Source of the DNA: an uncultured Collinsella sp.
Lineage (GTDB): Bacteria > Actinomycetota > Coriobacteriia > Coriobacteriales > Coriobacteriaceae
Reading direction: 5' to 3'
DNA length: 5,924 bases
Assembly (NCBI GenBank): GCA_900551305.1
Contig: URVK01000115.1
Coordinates: 1 to 5,924 of the forward strand
Numbering within the stretch: position 1 is the stretch's first letter; the number at the start of each line of letters is the position of its first letter. Positions 3,941 through 5,924 of this stretch are shown in pieces. The position numbers were made by a program, and so were the translations under genes. The notes under the pieces were generated by a model. It ran no database searches and was not told where the DNA came from. It saw only the letters and a list, made by a program, of their open reading frames with translations.

Positions 3941-5467
3941 TTAGTCTGCTCGATAGTGCGAACCTAAGCTTTCAGTTCGCTTGCGCATGGCTTTGACCAT
4001 TTCCTGTGCTAGTCGAATCTGCGACTGTAGGCGGGCGAGGGCTGCGATCTCGCTGTCATCGGCGCATCGCGGGCTCAGCGCCATGGCCTTGTCTTGCAGG
4101 CTTTCAAGCTGTTGCAGGGCCTCGGATAGGCCTGTTTCGGTCCTGTTGATCATGCAATAGGTGCTCATCGTGTGCTTAAGGCCGTGTGTCAGGCGTTCGG
4201 CATCTGTTGTGGAAATGCCGTAGCGGGGGAGGGCGATATCCGCCTTCAGGGCTGTCTCAGGCTCTTTCTGCGCTGCAAGGGCTGCCGATGCGCCCGCGAT
4301 GCGTCCGAACACGATGCCGTTGGCGCTTGACAAGCCACCAATGCGGTCGGCGCCGTGCATGCCGCCTGTCGCCTCGCCGCAAGCGTAGAGGCCCTCAACG
4401 CCCGTGTGCGCGGTCTTATCGATCTTAATGCCGCCGTTAGCGGCGTGGGCATACATCGCAACGCGCATCTCGTCGGTCGGCGCGATGCCGTGCTCGTCTT
4501 GCAGCCAGGTGGCAAAGGTCTGCACAAACTCTGGGACATCCTCGCGGGGGAAGTCGTAGTGGAGTGCCAGACCTTCGACACCTGCCTGATCGATGACGAG
4601 ATCGATAGAGCGGGAGGCCAAGCGTGACGTGAAGGGACCATATCCAGAGCGCTGCTCGAGCAGGTCGTCCAGCTTGTCGTCGGCAATATCTACCGGCTGG
4701 TCTACGTGCACGTAGCGCCAGGTTTTCTCATTGAAGACCAAGTTACGCCTGGGCTCGATGAAGCCGGGCATCATCTGCATGAACTCTATATTAGTAAGTG
4801 TTGCGCCGTGCGCCAGCGCGATGGCCTGCGAGGAACTGAGCACATCAGCCGACGTAAGGCTGCGCTCGAACAGGCCGCCTGTGCCACCGGCTGCGATGAC
4901 CGTGGCCTTGGCAGCAAAGGGCACGATTCGATTTTCGGTAAGGTCGTAGAGTACGGTTCCGGTTATTCTGCCGTTCGTGTCCTCAACAAGGTCGATAAGC
5001 TCATGGCGGGGGAGCAGGCGAATGCGGAGCGACTCGATCCAGGTCGTCAGAGCGTCCTCAAGGGGCTTGCGGGTGAGGCCGCGCCACATGCGCGTCTTGT
5101 GGTCAAAGCAGGGGATAAATTGCTTTTGTTGAGCACTCTTGGCGCTTTGCGGACGCTGGAGCTCAACGCCCAGGTCTTGCTCGAGCCAGTCAATCGCTTG
5201 GGGAATGCCGTGGACGAACGTTTGGACGAGTTCGGGGTCGGCAACGCCGCCGCCGACGGCCAGGATGGTGTCGATGAGGTCCTGCTCGTCGTCTTCGTCG
5301 ACGGGACCGATGAGGCCGAGGCCCCAGGTACCCGGGAAGAAGCTCGATCCACTCATAGTCTTGCCGGCGCTTGCCACAGTGACGGTTGCACCCGTGCGTG
5401 CCGCTTCGATGGCGGCGCAAAGGCCCGCAATGCCAGATCCAATTACCAGTACATCAGTCGATTCCAT
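3941..5467 (-). CDS. FAD-dependent oxidoreductase, fumarate reductase/succinate dehydrogenase/L-aspartate oxidase flavoprotein family
   Basis: The product is 508 residues from the ATG at 5467, chosen because AAAGGAG (5472-5478) lies 4 nt upstream and the FAD fold begins at once; an upstream in-frame ATG (5524) adds 19 non-conserved residues. Visible parts: dinucleotide loop VIGSGIAGL (8-16), second FAD motif VIAAGGTGG (190-198), FAD segment GLYACGEATGGMHGADRIGG (359-378), and a helical C-terminal domain ending KRTESLGSHYRAD, like the ESRG-HYR end of FrdA/SdhA/NadB. Of the substrate-site residues, the PR-type Arg (R286), the H-x-x-x-GG His (H341) and the G-x-x-R-x-GG Arg (R375) are kept. The usual His of E-F-x-Q-x-H-P is Met233 (EFMQMMP). 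No His matches the covalent FAD-link position, so FAD is probably noncovalent. No signal peptide, heme or iron-sulfur partner is seen. It probably oxidises or reduces a small carboxylate, but the substrate is unknown. Confidence 0.85.
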   Translation of the reverse strand: MESTDVLVIGSGIAGLCAAIEAARTGATVTVASAGKTMSGSSFFPGTWGLGLIGPVDEDDEQDLIDTILAVGGGVADPELVQTFVHGIPQAIDWLEQDLGVELQRPQSAKSAQQKQFIPCFDHKTRMWRGLTRKPLEDALTTWIESLRIRLLPRHELIDLVEDTNGRITGTVLYDLTENRIVPFAAKATVIAAGGTGGLFERSLTSADVLSSSQAIALAHGATLTNIEFMQMMPGFIEPRRNLVFNEKTWRYVHVDQPVDIADDKLDDLLEQRSGYGPFTSRLASRSIDLVIDQAGVEGLALHYDFPREDVPEFVQTFATWLQDEHGIAPTDEMRVAMYAHAANGGIKIDKTAHTGVEGLYACGEATGGMHGADRIGGLSSANGIVFGRIAGASAALAAQKEPETALKADIALPRYGISTTDAERLTHGLKHTMSTYCMINRTETGLSEALQQLESLQDKAMALSPRCADDSEIAALARLQSQIRLAQEMVKAMRKRTESLGSHYRAD

Positions 5468-5655
5468 CGGACTCCTTTCTCGTCCGGCGCATTGTCGCAC
5501 GGGTGATCGGCAATGGGGCCGCAAAGACCCGGCAAATCGGTAAAGGGCAAATATGGCAGGTGGGCGTCATGGACGCTCTGACGCTCCATCTCATCACATC
5601 TTGTATTTCGCCCCAATTGATATATCGGCATTAGCTACCCTGCGACAGCGCAAAC

Positions 5656-5688
5656 AAAAAGAGCCGCTACCCGGGTGGGTAGCGGCTC
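5656..5688 (-). terminator. Rho-independent terminator of the GGGtGRT gene
   Basis: GAGCCGCTACCC (5661-5672) pairs perfectly with GGGTAGCGGCTC (5677-5688) around GGGT. On the minus strand the stem is followed by five Ts (A-run 5656-5660). It sits 35 bp past the stop at 5724 and isolates that gene from the flavoprotein gene. In the remaining 188 bp up to the flavoprotein start (5468-5655) I see no gene and no convincing promoter hexamer pair. Confidence 0.93.
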
Positions 5689-5723
5689 CAAAGCTCAACT
5701 ATATGAGCATCGCGCGGGTGCGA

Positions 5724-5924
5724 TTAGGCCTTGAGGGCCTCCTCGACGGCGACAGCGCAGGCGACGGTGGCACCGACCATGGGGTTGTTGCCCATGCCGA
5801 TGAGACCCATCATGTCGACGTGCGCAGGCACGGAGGAAGAACCGGCGAACTGGGCGTCGGAGTGCATACGGCCCATGGTGTCGGTCATGCCGTAAGAGGC
5901 AGGGCCGGCGCCCATGTTGTCCGG
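5724..5924 (-). CDS. GGGtGRT family protein, C-terminal part (5' end outside window)
   Basis: Only the last 66 residues are present: the frame is open to the window edge and reads PDNMGAGPASYGMTDTMGRM..., ending in VEEALKA. From memory, this matches the highly conserved C-terminus of the GGGtGRT family (about 330 residues), in which the name-giving Gly-Gly-Gly-Thr-Gly-Arg-Thr motif comes just before a HPDNM segment. Here that motif would lie just beyond base 5924. The visible end holds PASYGMTDTMGRMHSDAQF, SSSVPAHVDMMGL and GMGNNPMVGATVA. The family is common in anaerobic gut Firmicutes and Coriobacteriia, is probably cytoplasmic, and has no established function that I know of. Strong conservation at the C-terminus suggests a binding or active site. 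It ends in TAA at 5724-5726 with its own terminator. Confidence 0.88.
   Translation of the reverse strand, partial: PDNMGAGPASYGMTDTMGRMHSDAQFAGSSSVPAHVDMMGLIGMGNNPMVGATVACAVAVEEALKA

Noticed and set aside
3941..5467. Calling the flavoprotein NadB (L-aspartate oxidase)
   Set aside because: The His of the EFxQxHP motif is Met, the FAD-proximal segment reads RIGGLSSANGIVFGR rather than the NadB RMASNSLLE pattern, and no nadA/nadC is adjacent.
4706..5506. Plus-strand open frame antisense to the flavoprotein gene
   Set aside because: Shadow of the flavoprotein frame; translation is Gly/Asp/Val-rich without a domain.
5443..5631. 62-codon minus-strand frame overlapping the flavoprotein start, as a leader peptide or small gene
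   Set aside because: Overlaps the flavoprotein start in another frame, lacks a strong ribosome site, and has no recognisable features.

Overview
The window looks like chromosomal DNA of a G+C-rich anaerobic gut actinobacterium, most likely class Coriobacteriia (Collinsella-like). This rests on the G+C-rich protein codons, clear AGGAG-type ribosome sites, and the gene content: a GGGtGRT-family protein, a ROK fructokinase and a stand-alone FrdA/SdhA-like flavoprotein. The genus is inferred from general knowledge, not from a search.

Layout: (1) 1-760, plus strand: the 3' end of an unrecognised gene with a Pro/Ala linker and a charged helical tail, then a VanZ-family membrane protein 7 bp downstream. 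A strong bidirectional terminator (746-792) overlaps the VanZ stop codon. (2) 875-3088, minus strand: a ROK fructokinase and a class I/II aminotransferase, separated by a terminator (1841-1881), so each is probably its own transcription unit. (3) 3199-3590, plus strand: a divergent tRNA operon, tRNA-His(GTG), tRNA-Lys(CTT), tRNA-Lys(CTT), with a candidate promoter upstream and a U-tract terminator downstream. (4) 3529-3894: an unusual gene-free stretch. The 3' end of the second tRNA-Lys, its terminator and a further tail occur twice, 178 bp apart, with a hairpin-rich G+C spacer between them. Two related hairpins with TTA loops follow. (5) 3941-5467, minus strand: a soluble FAD-dependent oxidoreductase of the fumarate reductase/succinate dehydrogenase/L-aspartate oxidase fold, with one substrate-site His replaced by Met. 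(6) 5656-5924, minus strand: a terminator and the C-terminal part of a GGGtGRT-family protein that runs off the window.

The protein genes are mostly ordinary single-gene metabolic units and do not form one pathway: sugar phosphorylation, amino-acid transamination, and a flavin redox enzyme with unknown substrate. The part most worth a second look is 3473-3894, where a tRNA-Lys gene that lacks its encoded CCA and carries a T-loop change sits next to a partial copy of its own 3' end. That is what a past tRNA-targeted integration/excision, or a decaying tRNA array, would leave. I saw no complete new defence or mobile system.
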